Below, piece after piece: positions 47,526-59,265 of a DNA stretch of 64,000 bases (positions are counted from its first letter, which is position 1; each line of letters opens with the position of its first letter). The position numbers and the translations under genes are program-made. The notes under the pieces were generated by a model. The model was not told the DNA's origin and did no database searches. It saw only the letters and a list, made by a program, of their open reading frames with translations. The stretch is from Myrica gale (lineage: Eukaryota > Streptophyta > Magnoliopsida > Fagales > Myricaceae), in the NCBI GenBank assembly GCA_963930655.1, contig OZ005617.1, positions 5,272,501 to 5,336,500 of the forward strand, read 5' to 3'.

Positions 47526-48439
47526 GGTTTTTTTCATACAATTATTATTTCTGTTTTTGTATTCCGTTTGTCAGGTAAGTATGCACGGTAGATATAACAA
47601 CTGATTGCATGGTGGGATATCAATTGTTCGTGACCTAGGCTCATTGACCATAGAAAACAAATTAATGGCATACTAGATTCTGTACTATATAGTATTATAG
47701 TTCCATCATGTTTTAGTTGAAATTAAGCTTTAACGCAATAATAGTTTCCTATGTGGGGACAACTATTCACTGAATATAGTGATCTTAAGTTCAACTATTC
47801 ATTCACCACAAAATTAAGTAGAGATCGGCAAAGAAAGTTTCAAAGATTTGATATTTGGGGGACCGATTTCGTATAATAATAATTTTTTTAATTTAATTTA
47901 ATAAAATATATAGTATAAAAATATTTATCGTTAGGTTATGTTTTTAATTTAAGACATAATGATATTATTAATAAATTATTGACTTAGAGATCATATACTT
48001 TTAATTATAGTTTTTAACAAAGGACGTCATGAATTATAAATAATAAGTTTCTCCTTAAAACTTAAAATTTATAACATTCAATACTTTCTTCAAGTTAAAT
48101 TGGTAGAGAAAAAAAAAAGAAAATGGATGAAAATAAGTGAATGTTTGAAGAGCTCAAGAAATATAAAAGTAAATTACACAAATTATGAGTTTTATTATTA
48201 AATATAATATCACAAGAAAAAAAAAGTGTCTAAAAACTTTTAATTTCATTTTTATTTATTTTTAGTTTAAAAATTGTCAAGATTCAAACTAAATCTTAAA
48301 ATTTAATATAAATGTAATTTCAGATAGTTAAGGGACCTAAATATTGATTTTTGTAAAATCTATATATAGATGGACTAAAGAGGGGTTTTTAAATTTGTGG
48401 GAGGTCAAATCTTAATTTTTTGTGAAAACCGTGTAAAGA

Positions 48440-48510
48440 ACACTAAGACAAAGGGGGGGGGGGGGGGTTTCAAAATTTTGCTGGAGGCCATGGCCCTGAC
48501 TCCGTCACTG
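48440..48510 (+). mobile_element. Probable hAT right end with G run
   Basis: The segment ends GACTCCGTCACTG, close to the GGTTCCGCCACTG terminus, and contains a run of about 16 G. No left end was identified. Confidence 0.35.
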
Positions 48511-49335
48511 CCTGTAATGATGGTCCAACTTCAAAGGTGGGTAGACGTTATTGTTCAATTTAAATATTCTGTAGAGGGTGATAGCTCGATCCTTTAATAA
48601 CGCTCAAATCACACCTAAGGTAGCGAAATATGCTGCTGGTGATGAACATATCTTGTTCCGCCCTTCATTTAGAAAAAAAAAATCAACTATTCATTGATCA
48701 ATGTGTGGAGAAAGCCATAAACGGTGCATTAATATCTCTATGTAGCACATTGAAGCAAATTGCTTTAGATGCACGCTAGGAATATATATTCCACACGGTG
48801 CTTTATTATTACTTTTATGATCTGTCGGTGTGTGAATCTAAATGCTTTTGGCATGCCTAGAAAAAAAATGCTTTTGGCATGATCTGAAGTTGATCTATTT
48901 TTTACATTAAAGTCCACAAATCTTTGTTTACCCATATACCAATAAGAATCGCTAGAATTGCGGATACATTCATCATTCATGTATCCATATAACTGTACAT
49001 ACGGAGCCAGATAATTAACCATGTGAATTTTGTGATTGAGAGACCGAGAGAGAGATCAGAGACGTAAGGCGATTCAGCGATAGCCGATAGGGAACTGAAA
49101 GGGCACTAAAGCCGCCCATAGGCCCCATACAAAGCACGTGCATTTCCTTCACAAAAATGGGATGGCATTAGACTGCAAGTTGTTTACAGATTTATAATAA
49201 TTAGACTCCAAGTTGTCTTTAGTTGGTAAAATATTGCTTTAATAGATACTGCTTGACACGGGGTTGTTGGATTGAGAAAAACGATCTTGAAGATCTAGCT
49301 AAACAGCCCGAGGACTATCAAGGTAAATGAGGCTG

Positions 49336-49677
49336 TCAACAATGGATTTTGTCAATGGAATTGAAGATCCATGACAAAACCATGTCGTTGCAGCGCTCCC
49401 ATAACTGAATATCAGTGGAAGAAGTGGTCGGTTTGGGCAGGGAACCACCAACGAAGCTGAGTTTATTTTTGGCGTTTAAGGCAATTTTCATGGCCCTCTG
49501 CCATTTGAGAAAATTGTCACCATTGAGAAGAGTAAAGACCAATATGGCTCCAGGATAATTCGAAGAATAAAGGAAAAATGGGGAGTTGGTATCAAGTGGT
49601 GGTTGGGACGTGTGACAAGGTGATCTGGACGGGGGAGGGGAGACCTCCGGAGAAGGAATTGGACTTGAGCTAGACAT
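49336..49677 (-). pseudogene. Copia gag N-terminal fragment
   Basis: This is a 113-codon frame with a Ser/Pro-rich leader followed by YPGAILVFTLLNGDNFLKW and QRAMKIALNAKNKLSFVGG, then a LWERCNDMVLSWIFNSI block. It is the typical start of Copia gag (Retrotran_gag_3/UBN2-type) in plants. It stops at IDKIHC, well short of a full gag, so it is a relic. Confidence 0.75.
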
Positions 49678-49708
49678 GATGAAAAAAAAATCAAGGCTCT
49701 GATACCAT
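49336..49708 (-). mobile_element. Truncated Copia retrotransposon: LTR edge, primer site, 5' gag
   Basis: Read on the minus strand, an LTR-like sequence ends TTAACA at 49708, followed immediately by TGGTATCAGAGC (49707-49696), a perfect match to the tRNA-iMet primer site of plant Copia elements. A gag-like frame starts at 49677. LTR sequence continues to the right of 49708, but its outer edge could not be fixed; protease, integrase and RT are absent. Confidence 0.75.
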
Positions 49709-50454
49709 GTTAAGGTGCACAGAGTAGGAAAATAATTGTCTGAATTGACTTGTCTTTCATTATCAAAGGTACATATATTTATATTACATAACAAGGGAAG
49801 AATTCCCATATCTCGTATTACTAGGAAAGGAAATAATTGTGTTGTATGAATTCTTGCTATATCGTGAGTAGTTAACTAAGGAAATGATATGCTATACAAT
49901 ATTTTCTCATAAATGGAGAATATGACCATTGCTATCATTAATAGGAACAGAGCTGAGACATCTACTACTTGTTGCGCTATAAGAAGATCTTCTACAATTT
50001 TCGGTCTATTAAGCTAATTTAATCCCTGCATGCACAGGCGGATCTAGCCAGGGGCAATGGGGGCGGCCATTGCCCCAAAAATCTCTAAAAAAAATTATTT
50101 TTTATTTTTTTAATATGGGCCGCCCCCTTAGGAATTTGATCCATTCTCAAACATTGCTTGGCTTAAGAAAATAGCAGCTGAGTCCAAGAATATACTGTTG
50201 CCTCACTAGCTATCAACCAATACTCTAGAGATTTAGTTAATGGTTTGAATGAACAAATCTAACTTATATGTTGTTGTTACCTTAAAGTGCTTACTGACCA
50301 ACACTATTTTGATGGGCCCAAATTAAAATTTTTTGGCGAACAAAATAAAATTCAGATTTTAGGTAAGGGGGAAAGAAAATAAAAAACAGTATATGAGGAA
50401 AAAGCAAGTGCACTTGTAAATTATAATTTATCATGTTTATTTTTTCTTATATTC

Positions 50455-50770
50455 GGGGAAACCCGGATCATCACCATTTCATCTACCTTTCGAGGTCCGA
50501 TTAAAGATAGCGAAAAGAGTAGCCCGAAAATTGGCCCACATCCACGAGAAGAAACACATTTATGGCTCCATTAAACCCAGCAATGTCCTCCTAAACACTG
50601 ACATGAAGCCCATAATCACCGACTTTGGGCTCGAGCACCTCCTCTTAGGCAACACCAGCCACAAAACAAGCAGTTCAACCCGATTTTTGGCTGGTCAAAG
50701 ATCAATGATAGCCAGTAATACTCGTGAGGGCATCCAAGACCTCTTCATTAATGGTGCCCAATATGGAAGA
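50455..50770 (+). pseudogene. Captured fragment of an LRR receptor-like kinase
   Basis: The frame reads SSPFHLPFEVRLKIAKRVAR then KLAHIHEKKHIYGSIKPSN and VLLNTDMKPIITDFGLEHLL, then LLGNTSHKTSSSTR and REGIQDLF. This covers the E-helix, the catalytic-loop region and DFG of a protein kinase. The catalytic loop reads YGSIKPSN instead of HRDxKxxN, the form found in the atypical LRR-RLK subfamily with HGNIKPSN. No LRR, membrane segment or N-lobe is present. It is too short to fold as a kinase and has no own promoter, so it is treated as a captured gene piece. Confidence 0.8.
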
Positions 50771-51382
50771 AATTACTCCAACTCGTAGTCGGGCTCGGTG
50801 TGGAGGGCAAACAATTACTTATTTCCATCGTTTTCGTGTGAAAGTGTTTTTCCAAGTTATTGATTTGATCGCTGAAGAGATGAATCATTATTTCACAGAA
50901 GCAAGTACATAGTTACTTATTTATATAGCATGTATTGATCCAAGAAACTCATGCCCAGCGTTTGATCATGCTAAATCACTCCGTCTTGTCGAGCTTTATT
51001 CAGAAGATTTTCTCAGCAATTGATCGTGTTGTACTTAGAGATCAACTTCAAAACTACATTTACGATGTGAGAAGTCATTATGTTTTTTTGGGCTTCAAGA
51101 TTTTAGAGGTCTTGCTGTGAAGATTGTTGAGACAATAAAACATACTATGTATCCATTGATTTATCAGCTTATTGAGTTAGCGTTGGTCTTACCAATTGCG
51201 ACTGCAACTGTTGAGAGAGTGTTCTGTGGAATGAAGTTTATCAAAATTGTCTTGTGTAATAAGATGAATTGATGAATAATTTTATGGTGGTATATATCGA
51301 GAAGAAAATTTTTGAAACTATTGAGAACGAAGCTATTTTACAATGTTTTCAGAAAATGCCACCTCTCAGTATCAGCAAATAG
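50766..51382 (+). pseudogene. Degenerate hAT transposase (TTF/MYM-type) C-terminal half
   Basis: After the kinase piece the frame reads GGQTITYFHRFRVKVFF and EEMNHYFTEAST, then a stop. Downstream, in broken frames, follow DQLQNYIYDVRSHY, then LALVLPIATATVERVF and VVYIEKKIFETIENEAILQC. The ATATVER block is the conserved hATC dimerisation motif. Stops and frameshifts make it non-functional. Confidence 0.75.
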
Positions 51383-51544
51383 TACGATAAATGTATTTCA
51401 ATATTTTTAGTGTTTTTAGTCCTTAATTTTTAATATTTTAACTTTTAAGACATTTTTTTGTATTACGTAGTATTTTTTTATCATTTTTCCTTAGGAGTTT
51501 GCCCCCCTTTTGATTGCATTTCTGGTTCCGCCACTGCCTGCATG

Positions 51545-54500
51545 TGTCATAATTGATAATCCAGTAACCCGTTGGATCAATAAGATTAAAAAAATTGATC
51601 AGTATAAGTTCCAGATCAAAGGTCACAGTCCAGATGGATCAATAGGATATATGAACTTCCTAGTAAAAGTATCTATAATTTGAGATGACCTGGAATCTGG
51701 TATTCAAGAGTTAGAAAAAAAGTGGTAAATATGCATCCTGTGACCTGTGTTTCTCAAAGATTGAACAGCCCAATTGTCAATGATTCATCGTGTCTTCTTG
51801 ACCATTTGAACCGCGTGAAAGAATCCAATTTGTCAACGACGCCCATCCCGCACAATCACGCTCAAATTATCAACTCGGCTTCCGATCGATGACGCTTCCG
51901 TGACTGAGTTCCCCAGCTCCTCCAGACCACAGAGCAAACCGCAACAGTAAACAGTGTTTCTACACGTTTGGAGGCATGTGTATCACGTTCTTTTGTCCAG
52001 AAGGCTACCTGGAAGCCCGGTACGAGGTGGTCACAACTGATTTGACGTGATCTTGATTTGGACCTCCATTCAACAAAATCGTTTTGATACTTCTTTATGG
52101 AATAATATCTTTAATTACTTACCCATACGAGGATAGTTCTATGGTTGGAGGATTTATATAATTTTTGCTTCAAATTAAGAAAATCCTAATGATGTACTCA
52201 ATATACATACAACCTTAATAGTTAATTGTTTTTTTTAAAATCAATATTTTTTATCTGTCCATATATATGACCTAAATCAGCAATATAAAAAGAAGTAATA
52301 TGACTGTTTAAATCTAGTAAAATTAATTAACATAGGTAAAAAAATAATTTAATTAACTGGATACTTCTTTGTTTATCACATGCAAATATAGATGCAATAA
52401 TATATTAACGAGACAGGTGAAATTTGTTCAACCGGACCTATTCATTGAGTGAAACAACAACAAACAGATCAATTACTGAAGAAAACCCAATGACGTGAGA
52501 GAAAGAGGAAAACGCTTCAAAAGTCGATTTCATTGGCTAATTAAAACTTAAACACTAAATTGAAAAACTAATCATGATCTTCATAAACGAAAAACTAAAG
52601 ATGTAGGGCAGTGTATTTTTCAATTAAATCATGTGCGTCTGAGCCTTTGCATAAAGTCCGAGTGCAATGAATATGGGCATGTTTGAGCCCTAATTAATTG
52701 AGCTCAAAATTTTAGATTTATTACTAAAAAATTCATCACATAATTTTTTATTATTATAATATTTATTAAAAATCTTTTCTCTCTTCACTTTTTCACCACC
52801 TCCCATAACATTTTTTTACTTTATAATATTTTTCAAACCCCAATATCTAAAATTTTCAACACTTATAACATTTTTTTACTTTATAATACTTTATAATATC
52901 TTCATTTTATAGAAAAAACAGAAGAAGTTATCAACCTATTGACTATTGTATTATAAATTTATTGATATTATTAATTTTCAATCAAATGAAAAAAATAATT
53001 ATTATTTTATTTTGTAATAATTAATGACGTAATGCAGACGCCTAAAATATGTCACTACGAGAAAGCGTTAAAATTTTTGCGTAGTGAGCCCCACTTTCTG
53101 TTCTATCCTTGGTGTCACAATCACAGAATTTGTTTCTTTGTCGGTCGGGAATAGTTACAAGAAAAAAAAACAGTTTTAGATTTAGATGAGACTGTGTTAT
53201 AAGTAAAAATTGATTTAGTATCCGAATTTAGTCTTTATTATTTTTAAAAGTGATAAAATTAATCTCTGATAAAGAATCAACGACAAATGAAAATAAAATC
53301 ACAGAAACTAAATTTATACTTTTCATATCACGAAGACTAAATCGATTTTTACGTATACCATAAAAATCAATTTTGCATTTATCCCTTATTTAAATATATA
53401 AGCAAATTTATGAAAAAGTTTGTAAATAAATACACATAAGGAAAAAAAATTATACCCTATAACTCCCTATTAAATATATATACAAGAGTAAACTCTTCAC
53501 TTCCCATCCCTGTTTGCCTTAAAAATTACAAGTATAATAATACAGGACGTCTTGCTGTGTTTGCCAACATAATTTTCCCCAAAATATTATCTCACTCCTA
53601 ATAAAATAATCCAATATAATTTCTCTCTCTCCTATCAAAAAATATAAAAAATTACCTCTCTTCATCTTTTCACTAAACCCAATACCAACACATATTCTCA
53701 TACCAAAAAGAACCGTACTACGTACTGAGCGTCCCGCCCCCACGTCCCGCCAGCGTCCCGCTGGCTGACGTGGGGCATTTTCCTTTCAATTACGGTAAAT
53801 GGTATCCTGCCTAAAAACACAAAAAAGTAAAAGGTTGAAGGGCAAAAGTACAGGGAAATCCACATCACATCAAAGCAGCACTAACACGTTCGCAACGTGT
53901 GCTCGTGAGTCATAAGGCCGTACGATAAGATCAATTAAAAACAAAATAAAACAAAAAAAAAATAGTTAGAGGAAAGAACAAAAAATAAAGAAAAAATTGA
54001 TTAAAAAAGTATTGAAATTGATGAAAAAAAATATTGAAATTGATAAGACATCGGTGAAAATGTATTGAAATTGATGAAAAAGTGAGTGATGAATTTTTGA
54101 AAACTTTCTGAGACCTTAAACAAACATAGCCTTAAATTTTATGTTGCAGGGTGCGGTGAAAACTGAAAATAGAGAGGTTTTGAATATATTTTTTATATTT
54201 ATTATAGGTTGTATTTGTTTTAGGAAATTTTGGGGTGTGAAAATATTGGGTATTAGGATTCGTGAAAAAGTATAGATATTTTATTGAAAAGTGAAGAGAT
54301 AAGATTTAATTGAATATTATAATATTATTTTATAATTTAATAAAAAAAATGATATTATTTTATACTTGTTTAGAAATTTTGAAAGGTAAAAATTTCCACA
54401 TGATGAGAATATTAGAAGCCAGCTCTTTCTCTCTTTAATTACTTATTTCGAACGTTAGGCCGTACAATCAGGAAATATGCTCAAAGATGTACCTCTACTA

Positions 54501-54890
54501 ATATCATAACATTAGGTTCTGCCCTACATCAAGTACAATTGTATAGTTGAGTTGCACCAACTATATACATGTTTTCAGGTCCCTCGTGAATACGTTTTGT
54601 CTTGAGGTTGATTTTGGAAATCAAAATACATATATAGGGAAAATTAGTAAAAGCATTCTGACACATAATCCTGTGGTCGGGACTCGGGATATGGGATCGA
54701 ATTGTGTCGTATCGAAAACATTTATATATACCGTGCAGTTGAAATTATTTTACATTATAAATAACTTATTTACTCTAGTGGAGCTAAAGTACCGTGCAAC
54801 TCGCATAGTAAAACATAGCCGGCCACAGCCCAATCGATTTTCTAGAAGACATGCACGATCTTATGGGTGCATAAACTGTTAGTTGTTTAT
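51545..54890. other. AT-rich intergenic with decayed MITEs, no gene seen
   Basis: Near 52700-52880, 53560-53700 and 54190-54400 lie AT-rich blocks with AAAATTTT, TTTCACCA or TAGATATTTTAT motifs related to the GTTTGTTT MITE family. The 53160-53390 repeat is shared with 20100. No exon was recognised. Confidence 0.45.
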
Positions 54891-54896
54891 CACGTG
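54891..54896. promoter_or_regulatory. G-box (CACGTG) upstream of the bHLH gene
   Basis: A palindromic CACGTG in TATCACGTGGT, 224 bases before the ATG. MYC-type bHLH proteins bind this motif, so self- or cross-regulation is possible but untested. Confidence 0.45.
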
Positions 54897-55119
54897 GTTT
54901 TTGATACCAATTAATAGGAAAAAAGGCCCCAAGATTAAATAGCCTTTCCTTGGTGTGCTTCTATTGCTCAGAATTAACTCCTTGTTTCTTCAGAAGACAA
55001 GTATATTTCATTTTCTTGTTTTCTACTTCTCATTCTCATTGCTGCTTTCCATTCGCTTTAATTCTCAGTTACTCTGCCAAAGACACTAACTAGAGATCAA
55101 GAGCAACAACGAGAAGGAA

Positions 55120-56562
55120 ATGAAGGAGATCATGTCTTCCTCTTCTTCAACTTCGCTTGTTTCCTTTTGTCGTGATGCCTCACCCCCGGTTCAACAACGG
55201 CTCCAGCTCATACTTGAGAGCCGGCCTGAATGGTGGGTCTACTCCATCTTCTGGCAAACATCCAGAGACAGCAATGGGTGTTCTGTTTTATCGTGGGGTG
55301 ATGGTCATTTCCGTGGCTCCAGGGACTTCGTCTCCAAAGCGAACAACATAGTCGATTACCAACCAAAACATGGTTTCAGTTTGGACAAAAAGGTGTGCAA
55401 AGGAGCCCAAGCTCTTTTTTCGGTGGACATGGATGAAGACAGACCAGGGGATGGCCATGTCACCGACTCGGAATGGTTTTACTCTGTGTCAGTAACACGA
55501 TCATTTGCTCTAAATGATGGTGTTCTCGGGCGCGCATATAGTTGTGGGGCTTACATCTGGTTGACAGGTGATCATGAGCTTCAATACTACGAGTGTGAGA
55601 GAGTCAAAGAAGCTCGTATGCATGGGCTTCAGACTTTGGTTTTTGTTTCAACTTCTCGGGGCGTGGTTGAACTTGGTTCTTCGGATCTGATCAAAGAAGA
55701 GTGGGGTTTGGTGCAACTGGTGAAGTCGCTTTTTGTTGCCGAAAATACTAGCTCTCTGGTCTCAAAGCAAGGAAGTCAAGAGAGTCACGTACCCATTGCC
55801 AAACTGGATTTTACTTTGCTCGATATTGGAATGTTTTCACCAGCTCAAAAAGACTGCACCTTACCAGAGAAACAACCAGAATGTGTTGCAATTAATGACG
55901 GGACCTGCCTTGGCCTTTCTTCATCTGACTCGGGACCTTCTGATTCTGATGGCCATTTTGTCTCTGAAAATTCTCAGGATCTGAGGCTGAAGAAAAGAGG
56001 GAGAAAGCCAATGACGGGGCGTGAATCTACTATAAACCACGTCGAAGCAGAGAGGCAGCGCCGAGAGAAGCTTAACCAACGGTTTTACGCGCTGCGGTCG
56101 GCGGTTCCTAATGTCTCAAAGATGGACAAGGCATCTTTACTATCTGATGCAGTCGTATACATCAACGATCTCAAGTCCAAAATTGGTGAATTGGAGGCCA
56201 AACTTAAAGCACAAACCCAGAGATCAGAAAGTAGAGTTGAGAATAGTATTTACGAGGATGAAAGCATAACGCCCCTAGCTGATCATAAAAGGCCTTCATC
56301 AAGTTCTACTGCAACTACGATGGAAATAGAGGTGAGGACTGTTGGATCAGAAGCCTTGATCCGAGTACAATGCCCGGACGTGAGCTACCCATATGCAAGA
56401 TTGCTGAATGCGCTTAGAGACCTTGAGCTTCAAATTCACCACGCAAGCATAACAAAAGTAAAGGAGTGGATTCTTCAAGACGTTGTGGTTAAAATTCCTG
56501 ACGGATTCGAAAGTGGGGAGGCCATGAGAACAGCTATTCTTCGAAGAATGCAGAATAATTAG
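55120..56562 (+). CDS. MYC-type bHLH transcription factor, bHLH14-like
   Basis: One uninterrupted frame of 480 residues; a second in-frame ATG lies four codons in. Residues about 23-205 form the bHLH-MYC N-terminal domain: [20 protein letters not shown], then [15 protein letters not shown], which corresponds to the JAZ-interaction/activation region, and [22 protein letters not shown] basic patch precedes the bHLH at about 301-355, with H307, E311 and R315 in place for G-box contact ([17 protein letters not shown]). Residues about 400-475 are the ACT-like dimerisation region. Intron-free MYC genes of this length with SEWFY in the JID are closest to Arabidopsis bHLH14, a repressor-type member of jasmonate signalling in subgroup IIId, though a MYC2-like activator cannot be excluded. 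No defect is seen. A hAT element begins 192 bp after the stop. Confidence 0.93.
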   Translation: MKEIMSSSSSTSLVSFCRDASPPVQQRLQLILESRPEWWVYSIFWQTSRDSNGCSVLSWGDGHFRGSRDFVSKANNIVDYQPKHGFSLDKKVCKGAQALFSVDMDEDRPGDGHVTDSEWFYSVSVTRSFALNDGVLGRAYSCGAYIWLTGDHELQYYECERVKEARMHGLQTLVFVSTSRGVVELGSSDLIKEEWGLVQLVKSLFVAENTSSLVSKQGSQESHVPIAKLDFTLLDIGMFSPAQKDCTLPEKQPECVAINDGTCLGLSSSDSGPSDSDGHFVSENSQDLRLKKRGRKPMTGRESTINHVEAERQRREKLNQRFYALRSAVPNVSKMDKASLLSDAVVYINDLKSKIGELEAKLKAQTQRSESRVENSIYEDESITPLADHKRPSSSSTATTMEIEVRTVGSEALIRVQCPDVSYPYARLLNALRDLELQIHHASITKVKEWILQDVVVKIPDGFESGEAMRTAILRRMQNN

Positions 56563-56916
56563 TTTCTATAACTATTGCACGGGATTAATATGTTATTGTA
56601 GTTACCGGTGCCTTCTTCTAATGGTATCTTTTGATTTTCTAAAAGCATGTGGAAGATATGGCGCCAATACGTATTAATAGTCTTACAATTAGGTAAATAT
56701 ATTGAGTGAGTAGATGTGTCTATTTGGTTTGATCTTTCTTAGCTGTACAGGACTCACTGGCGGATTTACCCGGGGGGGGGGGGGGGGGGGCGAACGTTGA
56801 TTTTTTTTTTTTTATATAATTTATATGTCTCCTTTTAACCGAGTTGGCCCCCTTTTCTCCTTTCTTAATTTTTTGCAGTCATAGCTTAGTTTATACTTCA
56901 AATCTTTTTTCATTAG

Positions 56917-58370
56917 TGTCACACCCCAGACCCAGCAGGGTTCAATAGTGGACTTTTCTCTTGACAACAGTAAAAATATATAATTTAAGATAAAGATAAT
57001 TCATTCGTTTATTCTGAAATTGAACACTTATAAAGTTCTCAGTTTTAAAACCATCATCATAATTAAAAACTCTATAAAACATAAATTTTTTTTAAAAAAC
57101 TTCTTCCTCATCTATCACAGCCCGCATGTCATCTAAGCTTGATCTTCAGCATGCTCCTCTAAATTCTCTGAAAATAGGAATATATTAACGGAGTGAGTTC
57201 GACAACTCAGTAAGCGGAGAATGAAAATATTAATAATAATCTTTTAAAATAAATTTCCAAATATTTTTCAGTAGTTCATAAATTTCCCTTAGGCAATATC
57301 AGTAAGCCATATTTACACTATGACAGGGTTGTGCCATCACTCCGAAGAATAGATGCATCAGTAATCAGTAATCAATGAGTTGGTACCAACAGAGACAGTA
57401 ATAACAGTAATCAGTAATACATATTGACATCGGGATTTCGAAACATAAAACAGTAATTAACAAAATAAAATCATATTTCAGTATAACCAATAATTGAATA
57501 ACAGTGAATCCAAGAATTCAAAACAGACTTCATTATAATTTTCAAAACCCGTCATTTCATATTATCGAGGAAAAATCTATCGTTACCCCCCTTACCTGAC
57601 TCGCTTGAAAAATCGATATCCCCGCTATTAGCACAACCTAACAGTAATCCGGAAAAATAATTAGGGATCAAAACGATGTTTAAAACTTGAATTTCACAAT
57701 GTATAATTCGTTCAACTATTTGAAACGAATTACACACGTGATCGGAGTAGAGAAAGAACAAAGCATACCGTCACCGTAAAAACTTCAAGAATTCGCAGCA
57801 ATGAGAGAGAGAGACAGAGAAAGAGATATATAGATATCTCAAAATGACTAAGGTCGAAATTGAGAGGTGTGGCTTAACCTCTGAACGAGCTCCCCCTCTT
57901 ATAGGTGAGGAGAACCCAAGATTTGGCCAAAAATGAATTGAATCTCGTCTAAAACTGATGGCTTTTCGAAATCCATCATAAAACATGATAAATCATTTTA
58001 TTTATGAAGAATCTTCAAGATATTGGCAAAGGAGTTGAATAGGCTTCAAAATCTAGGCAAAAAGAGGTGTAACGGGTGAGAAAATGAAGAGAGAGAGAGA
58101 GAGAGAGAGAGAACTGGTCGGCGAAAAGCCATGTAACTGTTGTAGAATTCGAAAATTAGGGTTGAGGAAGAAGATGACTCAAAACGCAACGTTTTACTAA
58201 AAAATTAAAACAGGCGAAAAGAAGCTTAAGTAATTTAAAACATCATTAAATAGAACAAATGCTCCAGGCGCCTCAGTGGTTTTGTTGCGTGTCTCTCTCT
58301 TCTCCTAAGCGCCCAGTTCGAAACTCACATGCGCCTCTTTTGTTTCATTTGTTTTTACTGGGTTATCACA
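56917..58370 (+). mobile_element. Solo LTR-like unit, TGTCACACCCC...GGGTTATCACA
   Basis: It begins TGTCACACCCC and ends GGTTATCACA, so it has TG...CA ends with short inverted termini. It is flanked by ATTAG and GTTAG, a 5-bp TSD with one mismatch. Similarity to 34335-35830, which is followed by a primer site, supports an LTR. No internal retroelement sequence is present, so it is read as a solo LTR. A GA microsatellite lies at about 58088. Confidence 0.6.
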
Positions 58371-58372
58371 GT

Positions 58373-58750
58373 TAGGGGTGAAAACCGGATTTTCGGTCCG
58401 GTCCGATTTTAATAAATGCGGTCCGGTCCGGACCACTTAAGTGGTCCGGACCGGTTTTAATTTTTTCAATTTTTTTCAATTTTTTTTAAAAAAAATTAAA
58501 ATTTTTTTTAGGTTAATTTCAAAAGGAGAAGTGCATATAAAAATATTGAGTTTTAGTTTAGATTAAAATTAAACGTTTTAAGTTTATAATTTGTATTAAA
58601 AATTATTAAAAATATATATTTTTTATTTTTTTAATAAATGCGGTCAAGTCTGGTCCGAACCGCATTTATTAAAAATGGAAACCGGATCGGACCGCATTTT
58701 AAGAAATGGGACCCATTTTTCGGTCCGCGGTCCGGTTGTGTGCAGCCCTA
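58373..58750. mobile_element. CGG-rich foldback (MITE-like) element
   Basis: The left TAGGGGTGAAAACCGG is mirrored by CCGGTTGTGTGCAGCCCTA. Inside is a perfect palindrome around GGACCACTTAAGTGGTCC. It relates to the element at 19379 by TIR style. The TSD is not readable because it abuts the LTR end. Confidence 0.55.
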
Positions 58751-58879
58751 ATTATTGTGGCTATTGGTTATTGATTAAGTTTTAAAATTGTGATTAGGAC
58801 TAGATTATGAAATTGTGATTAGGACCTTAAGTTGTGGCTTGTGAAATTATATTGATGAATTTTGTTTTGTTTTGTTTAG

Positions 58880-59125
58880 ATAATGCATTGGTCTTACCAG
58901 TTACGACGGCAACCGTTGGAATAATATTCTTTGCGATGAAGATTATCAAGACTGACTAGCGTAATAAGATAAAAGATGACTGGATGAATAATAGTATGAT
59001 AGTATATATTGAGAAGGGAATTTTTGAAACTATTGATAACGAAGTCATATTGCAACGTTTTCAGAAAATGCAGAGCCCTATGATCCAATTGACATCTCCC
59101 TGTCTTAGAAAATAGTACGGAAAAT
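58880..59125 (+). pseudogene. hAT transposase C-terminal remnant
   Basis: Broken frames read ALVLPVTTATVGI then FAMKIIKTD, followed by DDWMNNSMIVYIEKGIFETI and DNEVILQRFQKMQ. This is the same hATC region as at 51170 with different mutations and several stops. Confidence 0.7.
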
Positions 59126-59265
59126 GTATTTCAATATAATATATTTTTAACATTTTTAATATTTTAACTCTAAGATATTTTTTTACATTACGTAGTATAA
59201 AAAAATTCCTGTCATTTTTCTTTCGGAGTTGGCCCCCTTCAAAATCAGTACTGGTTCCGCCACTT

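Larger units (their letters stand above)
50033..51536 (+). mobile_element. hAT element carrying a receptor-kinase gene fragment, perfect 8-bp TSD
   Basis: The left end is CACAGGCGGATCTAGCC and the right end is GGTTCCGCCACTG. The identical octamer CCTGCATG flanks both (50025-50032 and 51537-51544). Between them lie a kinase-domain piece (50455-50770) and the decayed 3' part of a hAT transposase (50766-51382), both on the plus strand. The element is 1,504 bp and surely non-autonomous. Confidence 0.85.
56755..59265 (+). mobile_element. hAT element with nested insertions, 8-bp TSD (7/8)
   Basis: The left end is CACTGGCGGATTTACCC and the right end is GGTTCCGCCACTT. The flanks are ACAGGACT (56747-56754) and ATAGGACT (59266-59273). 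A run of about 18 G follows the left terminus. The host element is interrupted by the LTR-like unit at 56917 and the foldback at 58373, and retains transposase remnants at 58880-59125. Confidence 0.75.

Noticed and set aside
50531..50788. Functional small kinase gene
   Set aside because: It has only the catalytic-loop and DFG region, no N-lobe or rest of the C-lobe, and lies inside a transposon.
57552..57986. Minus-strand frames within the LTR-like unit
   Set aside because: They overlap a non-coding repeat shared with 34.3-35.9 kb where the frames are not conserved.
58266..58336. tRNA gene
   Set aside because: Closing arms and box-like motifs exist, but D, anticodon and T stems do not fold convincingly and it lies in a repeated LTR-like unit. 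The same applies to 35718-35783.
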